The notes beneath the pieces are model-generated. The model searched no databases. It was not told the origin of the DNA and saw nothing but the letters and a program-made list of their open reading frames with translations. Below are positions 25,894 through 34,931 of a DNA stretch of 64,000 bases, one piece after another. This stretch comes from Microbacterium sp. SLBN-154. GTDB lineage: Bacteria; Actinomycetota; Actinomycetes; Actinomycetales; Microbacteriaceae. How positions within the stretch are numbered: position 1 is the stretch's first letter; the number at the start of each line of letters is the position of its first letter. The stretch spans positions 3,224,001 to 3,288,000 of the forward strand of contig NZ_VFNL01000001.1 in assembly GCF_006715565.1 (NCBI RefSeq), given 5' to 3'. The position numbers were made by a program, and so were the translations under genes.

Positions 25894-26982
25894 ATGGCCG
25901 AGAGCGATGCAGAGACGCCTCGCTGGGTGCTGCACGTCGACCTCGACCAGTTCATCGCGGCCGTCGAGGTGCTCCGCCACCCCGAGCTCGCCGGGAGGCC
26001 CGTGATCGTCGGCGGTCGGGGCGACCCCACCGAACGCGCCGTCGTCTCGACAGCGTCGTACGAAGCACGGGAGTTCGGCGTCGGGTCGGGGATGCCCCTG
26101 CGGATCGCCGCGCGGAAGGCACCCGACGCGGTGATCCTGCCGGTGGATCACGACGCGTACACCGCCGCCTCGGAGGAGGTGATGGCGACGCTTCGCGTCC
26201 AGCCCGGCGCCGTGGTGCAGGTGCTCGGGTGGGATGAGGCCTTCGTGGGCATCACCACCGCCGATCCCGAGGGGTACGCCGCGAACCTGCAGCGCGCGGT
26301 GCTCGAGCGCACCCGACTGCACTGCAGCGTGGGCATCGGCGACACCCTCGTGCGGGCGAAGAACGCCACCGGATTCGGTAAACCGCGCGGTCGCTTCCGT
26401 CTCACCGCGGACAACTGGCTCTCGGTGATGGGCGACCGGCCGACGATCGAGCTCTGGGGCGTCGGCACCAAGATCTCGCGGCGCCTCGAGGCGCTCGGCA
26501 TCCGGACGGTGCGCGACCTCGCGGTCGCCGAGACGGCGCCCCTTGCGGCGGAATTCGGACCGAAGATGGGGCCGTGGTATCGCCAGCTCGGGCGCGGCGA
26601 CGGCACGAACGTCGTCGACGACACCCCCTGGGTCGCACGGGGGCACAGCCGCGAGACGACATTTCAGCAGAACCTCGTCGCGCGGGAGGAGATCGAGGCG
26701 GCCGCGCAGGTCCTGCTCGCGCAGGTGCTCGACGACGTGGCCGGCGAGGGGCGCCCCGTCGTCGGTCTCGGACTGAAGGTGCGCTACGCGCCCTTTCTCA
26801 CCAAGACCTTCACACGCCGGATCGCCGAGACGCACGATCGCCAGAGGGTGATCGCCGAAGCATCCGCTCTCCTCGCCAAGATCGAGCCCGACCGCCCGGT
26901 CCGGCTGCTCGGGATGCGGGCGGAGATGGCCATGCCGGATGACGCCCGCGGCGGGCACACTCCCACTCGCAGCGGCTGGTAG
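25894..26982 (+). CDS. dinB: DNA polymerase IV (Y-family translesion polymerase)
   Basis: A 362-residue polymerase. The palm domain begins WVLHVDLDQFIAAVEVLRHP (first catalytic Asp), has the nucleotide-binding EAREFGVGSGMPLRIAARKA, and carries the second acidic pair in VLGWDEAFVGI, which replaces the more usual SxDEA/Y motif but keeps Asp-Glu. SVGIGDTLVRAKNATGFGKP and the helix-hairpin-helix ELWGVGTKISRRLEALGIRT follow; the little finger is complete. No beta-clamp peptide is obvious at the end. The ATG at 25894 is 17 bp after the MpaB stop. It would copy past damaged bases. Confidence 0.93.
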   Translation: MAESDAETPRWVLHVDLDQFIAAVEVLRHPELAGRPVIVGGRGDPTERAVVSTASYEAREFGVGSGMPLRIAARKAPDAVILPVDHDAYTAASEEVMATLRVQPGAVVQVLGWDEAFVGITTADPEGYAANLQRAVLERTRLHCSVGIGDTLVRAKNATGFGKPRGRFRLTADNWLSVMGDRPTIELWGVGTKISRRLEALGIRTVRDLAVAETAPLAAEFGPKMGPWYRQLGRGDGTNVVDDTPWVARGHSRETTFQQNLVAREEIEAAAQVLLAQVLDDVAGEGRPVVGLGLKVRYAPFLTKTFTRRIAETHDRQRVIAEASALLAKIEPDRPVRLLGMRAEMAMPDDARGGHTPTRSGW

Positions 26983-26985
26983 CGC

Positions 26986-28131
26986 TCAGACGGCCGGACC
27001 CTTCGCAAGATCGATCCGGTCGACCGCCGCCTGGACGGCCACCGCGGCCGCGCCTCGCGCCCACGCCGGAAAACCGCTGTCGTCGACATGAAGCTCGACG
27101 GCGTCGGCGCGGCGATCCCGGGCGGCGGCGATCGCTGCCCGGATGCGGTCCTCGGCGGCGGCGAAGAGGCCGATGCCGTCGCCGGCGAGCACGACCGCAC
27201 GCTGCTGTGTGAGGCCGGCCACGAGCGCGATGAGGCTCCCGAGCGCATCGGCCAGCCCGTCGACGATCGGGGTGATCCTCTCGTCGCCCCTCAGCACCAG
27301 GGCACGAAGGTCGTCGTCGGCGACGGGACGGCCGAGCGCGCCGGCGCACTCGGAGAGGATCGCCGTCGTCGTGAGCATCTGGGCGCAGCCCCGGTGACCG
27401 AGCGGGCAGAGCGGGCCCGACGCCGCGACCGGCACATGTCCGACGAGGTCGGCACCCGCGGCCGCACGGACCACGCGGTCGTCAACGACCAGCCCGTGCC
27501 CGATCCCCGCCCCGACCGTGAGCAGCGAGAACCCCGGGATGCCGCGACCATGCCCGAACCAGTGCTCGGCCTCGGTGAGCGCGATGACGTCGTTCTCGAC
27601 GGTCACCGGCACCCCGAGGCGGGGGGCGAGGAGCGGCGCGAGGTCGACGTCTTCCCAGTCGAGGAACGGCGCGAACACCGCTCGTCCCGCCCGGACGATG
27701 CCGCCGAGACTCACCCCGGCCGCGCGGAGCCGCCCGGAGTCGCGGGGGGAGACACCGGCGAGGAGGCCGCCGACCAGGTCGGCGATGAGCGCACACACCG
27801 CAGCGGGTTCGGTCGAGACGAGCGGCCGGTCGCCGCGCGCGAGCACCGCGGCCCGCGCATCGGTGATGACGGCGTAGGCGCGGTCGCCCGTGAGCTTCAC
27901 CCCCGCGAACCGACCCCACTCCGGGGAGACGTCGAGGGGGGTGACGGGGCGGCCGACCAGGCCGTCGACAGCGTGCGGCCGCTCGACGAAAACGCCCTGA
28001 TCGAGGAACGGCTTGGCCAGGCGCGTCAGCGTCGCCGGCGACAGGGCGAGGCGGTGCGCCAGCGCGCTCCGGGCGATCGGACCGTGCACCAGGACGGCGC
28101 GCGCGAGGGCGGACTCGCTTGCGGTCAGCAC
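26986..28131 (-). CDS. ROK family transcriptional regulator
   Basis: A 381-residue protein with an N-terminal winged helix (GPIARSALAHRLALSPATLT, then RLAKPFLDQGVFVE) and a ROK sugar-kinase-like domain. VENDVIALTEAEHWFGHGRG and LLTVGAGIGHGLVVDD are the sugar and phosphate regions. The zinc motif is reduced to CPLGHRGCAQML. It is divergent from the alpha-galactosidase gene, with an AT-rich dyad in the 62-bp gap, so it probably represses that gene until galactosides are present. It ends 3 bp from the convergent dinB stop. Confidence 0.9.
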   Translation of the reverse strand: MLTASESALARAVLVHGPIARSALAHRLALSPATLTRLAKPFLDQGVFVERPHAVDGLVGRPVTPLDVSPEWGRFAGVKLTGDRAYAVITDARAAVLARGDRPLVSTEPAAVCALIADLVGGLLAGVSPRDSGRLRAAGVSLGGIVRAGRAVFAPFLDWEDVDLAPLLAPRLGVPVTVENDVIALTEAEHWFGHGRGIPGFSLLTVGAGIGHGLVVDDRVVRAAAGADLVGHVPVAASGPLCPLGHRGCAQMLTTTAILSECAGALGRPVADDDLRALVLRGDERITPIVDGLADALGSLIALVAGLTQQRAVVLAGDGIGLFAAAEDRIRAAIAAARDRRADAVELHVDDSGFPAWARGAAAVAVQAAVDRIDLAKGPAV

Positions 28132-28167
28132 GGCGCCTCCTCTGACTCGGCCTCACCTCGGACGAGG

Positions 28168-28190
28168 AATATTTTCCTGATAGAAATATT
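28168..28190. promoter_or_regulatory. AT-rich inverted repeat, candidate ROK operator
   Basis: AATATTT, nine bases, AAATATT. It is strikingly AT-rich for this genome and lies 3 bp before the alpha-galactosidase start, in the divergent gap with the ROK regulator. AT-rich dyads are typical of ROK repressor sites. Confidence 0.65.
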
Positions 28191-28193
28191 GGC

Positions 28194-30323
28194 ATGAACC
28201 CCCGCGATGACGTCCTTCATCTCCGACGCGGCGGCACGAGTGTCATCCTCGATCTGTCGACCTCCCCGTCCCCCACGATCGTTCACTGGGGCGCCGACCT
28301 CGGCGAGCTGCCCCCCACGGCGCTCTCCTCGCTCGCGGTCGCCGCGCGCCCGCAGCGGGTCTCCGGCGGGCTCGACGCCACGCCGCGCCTCACGGTGATT
28401 CCCACCGAGGCGGCCGGATGGGTGTTCACCCCCGCCATCGAGGGCCACCGAAGCGGCGCAGGCAGCAGCATCCTCTTCGCCCTCTCCGACGTCACCGCCG
28501 ACGATCACTCGGCGACGCTCGACCTCGTCGACGCTGCGGCGGGGCTCTCCGCGCGGGTCGAACTGACCCTCGGCGTCGCGGGGGTGTTCACCCAGCGAGT
28601 GACCCTGCGCAACACCGGTGACACGGCGTTCACGGTCGACCGGCTGCAGGCGACGTTCCCCCTGCCGTGGGAGGCGACGGAGATCCTCGACACCACCGGC
28701 CATCATCTGCGCGAGCGCGCGCCGCAGCGCCGGTCCCTTGCCCTCGGCACCCATCTGCGCGAGAGCCGGCGGGGGCGCCCGGGCGCCGATGCCACGGTGC
28801 TGCTCGCCGCCGGGCGACCGGGCTTCGGGTTCGAAGCCGGTCAGGTGCACGGCCTCCACGTCGCGTGGAGCGGCAACCACCGCGTGCTCGCCGAGAGAAC
28901 GAGCAACGGCGACGCGTTCCTGGCCGGCGGTGAACTGTTCCTCCCGGGAGAGGTCGTGCTCGCTCCGGGCGAGGAGATCGCGTCGCCGCCCGTGATGGGG
29001 TCCTGGGGCGAGGGTCTGAGCGCGCTGTCGCACCGGTTCCACGACGAGTGGCGGCTGCGCCCGCAGCATCCGTCCCGTCCGCGTCCGATCACCCTCAACA
29101 CCTGGGAGGCGGTGTACTTCGACCACGATCTGGCGCGGCTCACGGCCCTCGCCGACGCCGCCGCCGAAGTGGGTGTGGAGCGATTCGTGCTCGACGACGG
29201 GTGGTTCCTCGGCCGCCGCGACGACACCGCCGGTCTCGGCGATTGGCTGGTCGACCCCGCCGTCTGGCCCGACGGGCTGCATCCGCTCGTCGAGCACGTG
29301 CGGGGTCTCGGCATGGAGTTCGGCCTGTGGGTCGAGCCCGAGATGGTGAACCCCGACAGCGAGCTGGCCCGGCGGCACCCGGACTGGATCCTGCGCGGGC
29401 GCGCCGACCTGCCCCCGTCGGCGCGGCAGCAGCAGGTGCTGAACCTGGCTCACCCCGACGCCTATCGCTACATCTCCGAGCGGCTGCACGCACTGCTCGA
29501 GGAGTACCCGATCGCGTACCTGAAGTGGGATCACAATCGCGACCTCGTCGATGCGGCGGCGGGGCCCGGCGGAGTCGCGCGGGTCCATGCCACCACGCAG
29601 GCGCTGTATCGCCTTCTCGACGAACTGAAGGCCGCGCACCCGGCGCTCGAGATCGAGAGCTGTGCATCCGGCGGGGCACGGGTCGATCTGGGGATCCTCG
29701 ACCGTACCGACCGGATCTGGACGAGCGACAGCCTCGACCCGCTCGAGCGCCTCCCCAACCAGCGGTACACCGGAATCGTCGTGCCACCGGAGATGATGGG
29801 CGCGCACCTGACGACCCCGCACCTGCATACGTCGGGCCGGACGGTGGATCTCGAGTTGAGCGCCGCGGTGGCCCTCATCGGGCACTTCGGCATCGAGTGG
29901 GACCTCACGGCCACCGACGCGGCGACCCGTGCGCGCATCGCGGAGTGGGTGGTCTACGCGAAGTCGCTCCGCGAGATGATCGCCACCGGACGCACCGTGC
30001 ACGTCGACGGCGCCGACCCGGGGGTGGACGTGCGCGGTGTGGTCGCCGCGGATCGCTCGCAGGCGATGTTCACGATCGTGCAGACGGCGACGGATGCCGC
30101 GTGGCCACCGGGGCGCGTGCGCATGCCGGGCCTGGAGGATGAGCGGCTGTACCGTCTCACACTCTCACCGCTCACGCGCGACCATGATGCCGGGCAGTCG
30201 GCCCTGGAGTGGGCGGCGGTCGACACGGTCTTGACCGGCCGACAGCTGTCGGTCGTGGGACTTCGACCCATGGTTCAGCAGCCGCAGCGCGCGATCGTGG
30301 TCGACATGGTCGCGGTGGACTGA
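28194..30323 (+). CDS. Alpha-galactosidase, GH36
   Basis: A 709-residue cytoplasmic enzyme (no signal peptide) that removes alpha-1,6-linked galactose, as in melibiose and raffinose. The N-terminal beta-sandwich leads to the barrel with RPITLNTWEAVYFDHDLARL and FVLDDGWFLGRRDD. The nucleophile Asp is in AYLKWDHNRDLVD and the acid/base Asp in RIWTSDSLDPLERL; ESCASGGARVDLGIL is also diagnostic. The length is right for GH36. The ATG at 28194 lies next to the operator, with no room for a typical ribosome binding site. No transporter is linked. Confidence 0.95.
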   Translation: MNPRDDVLHLRRGGTSVILDLSTSPSPTIVHWGADLGELPPTALSSLAVAARPQRVSGGLDATPRLTVIPTEAAGWVFTPAIEGHRSGAGSSILFALSDVTADDHSATLDLVDAAAGLSARVELTLGVAGVFTQRVTLRNTGDTAFTVDRLQATFPLPWEATEILDTTGHHLRERAPQRRSLALGTHLRESRRGRPGADATVLLAAGRPGFGFEAGQVHGLHVAWSGNHRVLAERTSNGDAFLAGGELFLPGEVVLAPGEEIASPPVMGSWGEGLSALSHRFHDEWRLRPQHPSRPRPITLNTWEAVYFDHDLARLTALADAAAEVGVERFVLDDGWFLGRRDDTAGLGDWLVDPAVWPDGLHPLVEHVRGLGMEFGLWVEPEMVNPDSELARRHPDWILRGRADLPPSARQQQVLNLAHPDAYRYISERLHALLEEYPIAYLKWDHNRDLVDAAAGPGGVARVHATTQALYRLLDELKAAHPALEIESCASGGARVDLGILDRTDRIWTSDSLDPLERLPNQRYTGIVVPPEMMGAHLTTPHLHTSGRTVDLELSAAVALIGHFGIEWDLTATDAATRARIAEWVVYAKSLREMIATGRTVHVDGADPGVDVRGVVAADRSQAMFTIVQTATDAAWPPGRVRMPGLEDERLYRLTLSPLTRDHDAGQSALEWAAVDTVLTGRQLSVVGLRPMVQQPQRAIVVDMVAVD

Positions 30324-30342
30324 CGCCGCATCGCCACAGACC

Positions 30343-31152
30343 TCACATGCGGGCGTAGCGGGCGCGGGCGAAGCAGAACAGGCCGTAGAGGATGAGGCCG
30401 GCACCGACGATCCAGAGGATGATCTGTCCGAACGGCAGCTGCGCGAGGCTCTGCAGTGCTCCATCGAGACCGCCGGCCGCTTCAGCGTCCTGGGTGAAGG
30501 CGGCGACGACGAAGAGGATGCCGGCGACTCCGACGGCGACACCCTTGGCGATGTAACCGGTGACGCCGAAGGCGACGATCGCCTTCCGAACCTTCGAGGT
30601 GGGGAGATCGAGCTTCTCCTCGAACTTCTTCGTGGCGCCCTTGTAGACGAACGCGCCGCCGATGGCGAGCACCACGAGACCGATGAGGACGAGCACGAAG
30701 ACGCCGCCCGGCGTGGCGAGCAGCTGGGCACTGAGCGACTGCGTCGACCCCGACGATGAGGAGCTCCCACCCAGCGCGTAGATGAGGGCGGTCACGGCGA
30801 TCGCGATGTAGGCGGCGGCCGTGCCGAGGTGCTTCACGCGCCTGGCCCACTTCTTCTTGCTGTCGCCGTCGGAATCGGAGGCGAAGAACGCCTGGGCGAT
30901 CTCGAAGAGAGCAAGGGCGGCGAGTCCGATGACGATGACCCAGAGCACGACGAGGCCGAAGGGGGTCTCGCGGATCTGCGACATCGCGCCGCTCTGGTCG
31001 GCGGAGCCGCCACCGGCGCCGGTGGCGATCGTGACGGCGATGCTGCCGATGATGATGTGGAGGAGTCCGAGGACGGCGTAACCGACGCGCGCGACGGCAC
31101 GGAAAGTGGATGATGAGTGCGCCGACCGCGCCGCTTGCTTCGCCGTGCTCAT
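30343..31152 (-). CDS. DUF1206 membrane protein
   Basis: A 269-residue integral membrane protein made of three DUF1206 repeats, each a pair of membrane helices: VARVGYAVLGLLHIIIGSIA, HLGTAAAYIAIAVTALIYAL and AFGVTGYIAKGVAVGVAGIL begin the repeats. A Ser-rich loop (GGSSSSSGSTQS) follows the second. The function of the family is unknown. The ATG at 31150-31152 was chosen over an in-frame upstream extension with Arg-rich, unrelated sequence. Confidence 0.88.
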   Translation of the reverse strand: MSTAKQAARSAHSSSTFRAVARVGYAVLGLLHIIIGSIAVTIATGAGGGSADQSGAMSQIRETPFGLVVLWVIVIGLAALALFEIAQAFFASDSDGDSKKKWARRVKHLGTAAAYIAIAVTALIYALGGSSSSSGSTQSLSAQLLATPGGVFVLVLIGLVVLAIGGAFVYKGATKKFEEKLDLPTSKVRKAIVAFGVTGYIAKGVAVGVAGILFVVAAFTQDAEAAGGLDGALQSLAQLPFGQIILWIVGAGLILYGLFCFARARYARM

Positions 31153-31315
31153 GTCGAAACGGTATCCGTCTCCCGCGCGCCCCGACCACCTGTTGACGCG
31201 CCCCCGGCGACGTGCTGTGCCACCGCCGGAGCGCGTTTCGTCCCGTTGCGCTCGCCTGACCACCGGTGCGCACATTCACGGCGACTGGTCAGGCGGCGAC
31301 ATCCACATCGCCGGG

Positions 31316-32833
31316 TCAGGCGGCGGTGAAGCGCAGGGGACTGCGGGACCTCAGTCGAGTGGGCGGAGCTGCTTCCCCGGCGACCGGATCAGGTGGGGAG
31401 TGCAGCCAATACGTGTCGGCGCCGTCGGGGCCGCGTTCGCGGGTGATCCACTGGCCGCGGTTGTGGAGGCCGAGGTGGCAGTTACGACACAGGGGAACAC
31501 CGTCGTCGACGTCGGTGCGTCCACCGTGGGACCAGTGGGTCAGGTGGTGGATCTCGGTCCAGCTCGACGGAGCGGTGCAGTGCTCTCCGATGCACCCACC
31601 GTGGCGGGCGGCGATCGCAAGACGCTGTTTTCGGGTGAACAGGCGCTGCTCCCTTCCGACATCGAGGGGTCTGCCGGTGCTGTCGCGGATCACCGGAACA
31701 CTGCCCGCGTCACACAGATAACTGTCGACCACGCCACCGGGGATCGCCGCGCCACCGTCCTCGAGGTGCCCCACTCCGACCACCCGCACCCGGATCGCCC
31801 CGTCGGCGTCGGTCTCGGGGGTGAGGGTGTCGGCGGTGACGAGGATCCGTACCCCAGGTTGCCGGTCCCCGAACGACTGGGCCGGGTCGGCGGCGGCGCC
31901 GGTGCGCAGGATCGCCAGCACCGTGTCGTACTGCACCTGCTCATTCGACCGGGAATCCCGCGCACCGTCGGCCGCCGTCGCAGCCGGTGACTCCACGAAT
32001 CGCGGCCCACGCCGCGGGCGCAGCGCGGCGGAGAGGATCGCCTGCACCCACGCCGCCCCGTCGTCGTCGAACACGATCTTCGCGTGATGCTGCCCGTTCT
32101 CATCGGTCCATGTCCGTAGCGACCGCGCCGCGAAACGTTCCTCGAACCGCACAGTCACCCCGACCGGGTCCAACCGGTCCCTCGCGATCCGGGCCGCGTT
32201 CCGGAGCTCTTCGACGGGGAACACCCCCGCCTCCCCCAGCAGCATCCCCACCGCCGTCGCCCACGCCGCGGGAAGAAACCCCGGATCCAGATCCAGATAC
32301 CGCTCGACCGGCGGATCCCCCAGGCCATCGCGGATCGCCCGGAACTGCGCCTGCGTGATCGCCCCGCCCGTCAACGCCTCCCGCAGCAACCGCAACCACT
32401 CCGGAGTCGCCGGAACGGCCGGCGCTGACGTCAGGCCCGAGACCGCCGGCGGCGGGACACTCGGCGCGAGGTCCTCACCGGTCCGCACTGCACGGGTCAC
32501 GTCCGCGCGCGTCTGTCCCGTGATCGTCTGCACGAGCGACGCGCCATTCCGGTGGCCCTTTCGCTGCGCCAACCCGTCATACCCCAGCTCCCGCGCCGAC
32601 CGCCGGGTTGCTTCCGCGGCCGCGGCAGCGGTGATGACCTCCACCGCCGCCCGCACCTGCGCAGCATCCGACAACAGCGCCAACAGATCGTCATCGCCGA
32701 TCGCGGCGACCACCTCCGACACCGAACACGCCAACGCTGCACCGCAGGCGGCTTCCAGGTCGCAACGACACGATGAGCGGCATCCCTCAACCGCCGCGTG
32801 GTCGCCATCGCACCGGAACTGTCCATAGAACAA
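31316..32833 (-). CDS. DUF222 and HNH endonuclease domain protein
   Basis: A protein of about 505 residues of the actinobacterial 13E12-like family. DUF222 occupies the N-terminal and middle part (EVVAAIGDDDLLALLSDAAQ onward), and the HNH nuclease motif is at the C-terminus: CTAPSSWTEIHHLTHWSHGG followed by VPLCRNCHLGLHNRGQW. Members are usually numerous in a genome and linked to mobile or repeated DNA; their targets are unknown. The start is unclear: I give a TTG at 32831-32833, but the best-looking ATG (32824-32826, after TAGATT) is in another frame, so the N-terminus may be frameshifted. Confidence 0.8.
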   Translation of the reverse strand: MFYGQFRCDGDHAAVEGCRSSCRCDLEAACGAALACSVSEVVAAIGDDDLLALLSDAAQVRAAVEVITAAAAAEATRRSARELGYDGLAQRKGHRNGASLVQTITGQTRADVTRAVRTGEDLAPSVPPPAVSGLTSAPAVPATPEWLRLLREALTGGAITQAQFRAIRDGLGDPPVERYLDLDPGFLPAAWATAVGMLLGEAGVFPVEELRNAARIARDRLDPVGVTVRFEERFAARSLRTWTDENGQHHAKIVFDDDGAAWVQAILSAALRPRRGPRFVESPAATAADGARDSRSNEQVQYDTVLAILRTGAAADPAQSFGDRQPGVRILVTADTLTPETDADGAIRVRVVGVGHLEDGGAAIPGGVVDSYLCDAGSVPVIRDSTGRPLDVGREQRLFTRKQRLAIAARHGGCIGEHCTAPSSWTEIHHLTHWSHGGRTDVDDGVPLCRNCHLGLHNRGQWITRERGPDGADTYWLHSPPDPVAGEAAPPTRLRSRSPLRFTAA

Positions 32834-32947
32834 ATCTACGCTTGAACTCCGACATCGCCCGGAGAGAACAATAATCTGCGCGTGAAGGCGAGACCCACAG
32901 GGTCCGGTCAGCAGCACAAAAATTCGAACAATCGCCGGAGTTGCACC

Positions 32948-33391
32948 CTAAGGCTGCCACCTGTCCACGATGTGGTGGAAGACCTCGTAGTCCTCCCCCA
33001 GCTGCCGGCGATATTCATCTTCGATCGCTTCGACCCGCGCGTATGCGACGGCGAGCAGGCGCCGCCCCTCATCCGTCAATTCCGCGGGAGCGACCCGGCC
33101 CTTGCCCCGACGCTCCGGTCGCACGACCGCCCCGATCTTCTGCAGCCGATCCAGCAGCGGCCCCATGCTCTGCGCCGAGATCAGAACCGCCTCGGCCAGT
33201 TCCGCTGCGGTCGCACCGGGTCGAGCGGCGAGCACGGCGAGCGTGCTGAACTCCGTCACTCGCAACCCGACCGCGGCGAGCTCATCGGCGAAGCGTCGCG
33301 ACATCTGCGCACTCTTGAGAACAAGTCGATAGCCGAGGAAGTCTTCGGGGCGCAGCGCTGTCACAAGCTTGATTCTTTCACGGGTGGACAC
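32948..33391 (-). CDS. MarR family transcriptional regulator
   Basis: A 147-residue MarR protein. The winged helix is TAAELAEAVLISAQSMGPLL followed by DRLQKIGAVVRPERRGKGRV, with dimerisation helices at both ends (FLGYRLVLKSAQMSRRFADE; YRRQLGEDYEVFHHIVDRW). The start is either the GTG at 33389-33391, right beside the operator and lacking a ribosome binding site, or a GTG nine codons in. It is divergent from a small membrane protein, and an 18-bp palindrome separates them, so it probably represses itself and that gene. Confidence 0.85.
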   Translation of the reverse strand: MSTRERIKLVTALRPEDFLGYRLVLKSAQMSRRFADELAAVGLRVTEFSTLAVLAARPGATAAELAEAVLISAQSMGPLLDRLQKIGAVVRPERRGKGRVAPAELTDEGRRLLAVAYARVEAIEDEYRRQLGEDYEVFHHIVDRWQP

Positions 33392-33394
33392 GGC

Positions 33395-33412
33395 GAATAA
33401 GCTGCCTTATTC
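33395..33412. promoter_or_regulatory. MarR operator palindrome
   Basis: GAATAAG, CTGC, CTTATTC: a perfect 7-bp inverted repeat with a 4-bp centre in the 29-bp gap between the divergent MarR and membrane-protein genes. TTATTC could serve as the -10 box in either direction, so bound MarR would block both promoters. Confidence 0.8.
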
Positions 33413-33420
33413 TCATTGTT

Positions 33421-33957
33421 ATGACGACATTGCCCATCCGCCACCCGTTCACCTCCTCCTTCCGGCCTTCAGCATCCCCGCTGCGCCGGACTCGCGTGCT
33501 CACCGTCGTGGCCACGCTCTTTCTCGCACAGAACGCATTCGGAAACCTTTACGAGCAGAACGCGGCATTGCGGAGCCTCGTCACCCCCTCCCCCGGCGCC
33601 TTCATCGGCGCCCTGGAGATCGGGAGCCCGATGTACTACTACATGCCGTGGTCGCTGATAGGCCTAGCCGCCGCCGTCTGGCTCGTGGTGCGCATGCACC
33701 GGATGGCCCTTCCTGCCGCGCGACGAGGCTGGATCGCGCTCGGCCTTCTCGCCGTGGCCGCAACGTCGAAGACGCTTCTCATCACCACCGTCAACCCTGT
33801 CTTCCGAGACCCCGGCGAGACAGCCGATCGGGTGCGCGACCTGACGGGGCTGTGGCTGGCGGGGAACGGACTGACGATACTCACCACGGCAGCTGCCGTC
33901 ATCCTGCTCCTGAGCTGGCGCGCAGGCGCGGCGGACGTCGCCTTCCGCGCGAAGTGA
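33421..33957 (+). CDS. Small integral membrane protein, unknown family
   Basis: A 178-residue protein with about four membrane helices (RVLTVVATLFLAQNAFGNLY; MYYYMPWSLIGLAAAVWLVV; WIALGLLAVAATSKTLLITT; GLTILTTAAAVILLLSW). I do not recognise a family. It has no linked gene other than the divergent MarR regulator, whose operator lies just before the start; the pair looks like a small inducible unit such as a drug- or stress-response system. The ATG is 8 nt after a possible TTATTC box, with no ribosome binding site. Confidence 0.7.
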   Translation: MTTLPIRHPFTSSFRPSASPLRRTRVLTVVATLFLAQNAFGNLYEQNAALRSLVTPSPGAFIGALEIGSPMYYYMPWSLIGLAAAVWLVVRMHRMALPAARRGWIALGLLAVAATSKTLLITTVNPVFRDPGETADRVRDLTGLWLAGNGLTILTTAAAVILLLSWRAGAADVAFRAK

Positions 33958-33964
33958 CCGACAG

Positions 33965-33991
33965 GAGCGGCGGGGGCAGCCTCCGCCGCTC
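33965..33991. terminator. Bidirectional terminator
   Basis: GAGCGGCGG pairs with CCGCCGCTC around a 9-nt loop. It follows the membrane protein gene and ends at the stop codon of the convergent aldo/keto reductase gene. Confidence 0.65.
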
Positions 33992-34884
33992 TACTCCGGA
34001 TCGATGCCGACCGAGTGCGAAAGGCGCTCGACCTCGCCGTCGGACAGGTCGAGATCGGCGGCGGCAGCCGAGTCCACGATGGACGCGGCGCGCCGTGCAC
34101 CCGGGATCGGAATCACGGTCTCGGCGAGCGCCAGCTCCCACGCGAGGACGACGCGCTGCGGGCTCACCCCGTGCGCCGATGCCACCTCGGCGAAGGCCGA
34201 GAATCGGTCGCCGACAGTGCGCGCTCCCCCGCCCGTGCCGCCCAGCGGGCTCCAGGGCAGAAAGGCGATGCCGTGCCGCGCGCAGTGGCGCAGCTCGTCG
34301 ATCGAACCCGGATGCTTCGGCGAGAACTCGTTCTGGACGCTCGCGAGGTTGCCCTCACCCAGCACCTCCAGGGCGATGTCGATCTCCTCCACACTCGCGT
34401 TCGAGATGCCGATGTGGCGGATCAGCCCCTCGTCCTGCAGGGCCTTCAGGTTCTGCATGATCTCGCCGTAGACCATCCACCGGTCGGGTCGGTGGTACTG
34501 GTAGAGCTCGATCGCATCGACCCCCAGGATGCGCAGCGACCGCTCGACAGCGGCGCGGAGGTACGCGAGCGATCCGTCGCGCCCCCACGTCTCGCCCTCC
34601 GCCCGCGTGATCCCACCCTTGGTGGTGACGAACACCGACGACGCGTCGCCGTCCCAGGTGCGCAGCGCCTCGGCCACGATCTCCTCGTTGTGCCCCATCT
34701 GATCCCACTGCGGCGCATAGATGTCGGCGGTGTCGATGAGGGTGACACCGGCGTCGAGGGCGGCATGGACGGTGGCGACAGCCTCTTCGCGACTCGGGAA
34801 CACCCGGTCGTTGTTCATCGACAGGGGCATCGCGCCCAGTCCGATCGCCGAGACGCGACGACCCGCGAGGGAACGGTGTTTCAT
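33991..34884 (-). CDS. Aldo/keto reductase
   Basis: A 297-residue NADPH-dependent reductase with a TIM barrel. The catalytic tetrad is visible: Asp and Tyr in LIDTADIYAPQWD, Lys in VFVTTKGGITR, His in ELYQYHRPDRW. It starts with the common MKHRSLAGRRVSAIGLGAMP. It lies 47 bp after a Gfo/Idh/MocA oxidoreductase gene and is probably co-transcribed with it; together they suggest metabolism of a sugar or polyol. The substrate is unknown. Confidence 0.92.
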   Translation of the reverse strand: MKHRSLAGRRVSAIGLGAMPLSMNNDRVFPSREEAVATVHAALDAGVTLIDTADIYAPQWDQMGHNEEIVAEALRTWDGDASSVFVTTKGGITRAEGETWGRDGSLAYLRAAVERSLRILGVDAIELYQYHRPDRWMVYGEIMQNLKALQDEGLIRHIGISNASVEEIDIALEVLGEGNLASVQNEFSPKHPGSIDELRHCARHGIAFLPWSPLGGTGGGARTVGDRFSAFAEVASAHGVSPQRVVLAWELALAETVIPIPGARRAASIVDSAAAADLDLSDGEVERLSHSVGIDPE

Positions 34885-34931
34885 GGGGCTTCTCCTTCAG
34901 AGGGGGTTGATACGCGATCGGGGCGGGGCCG

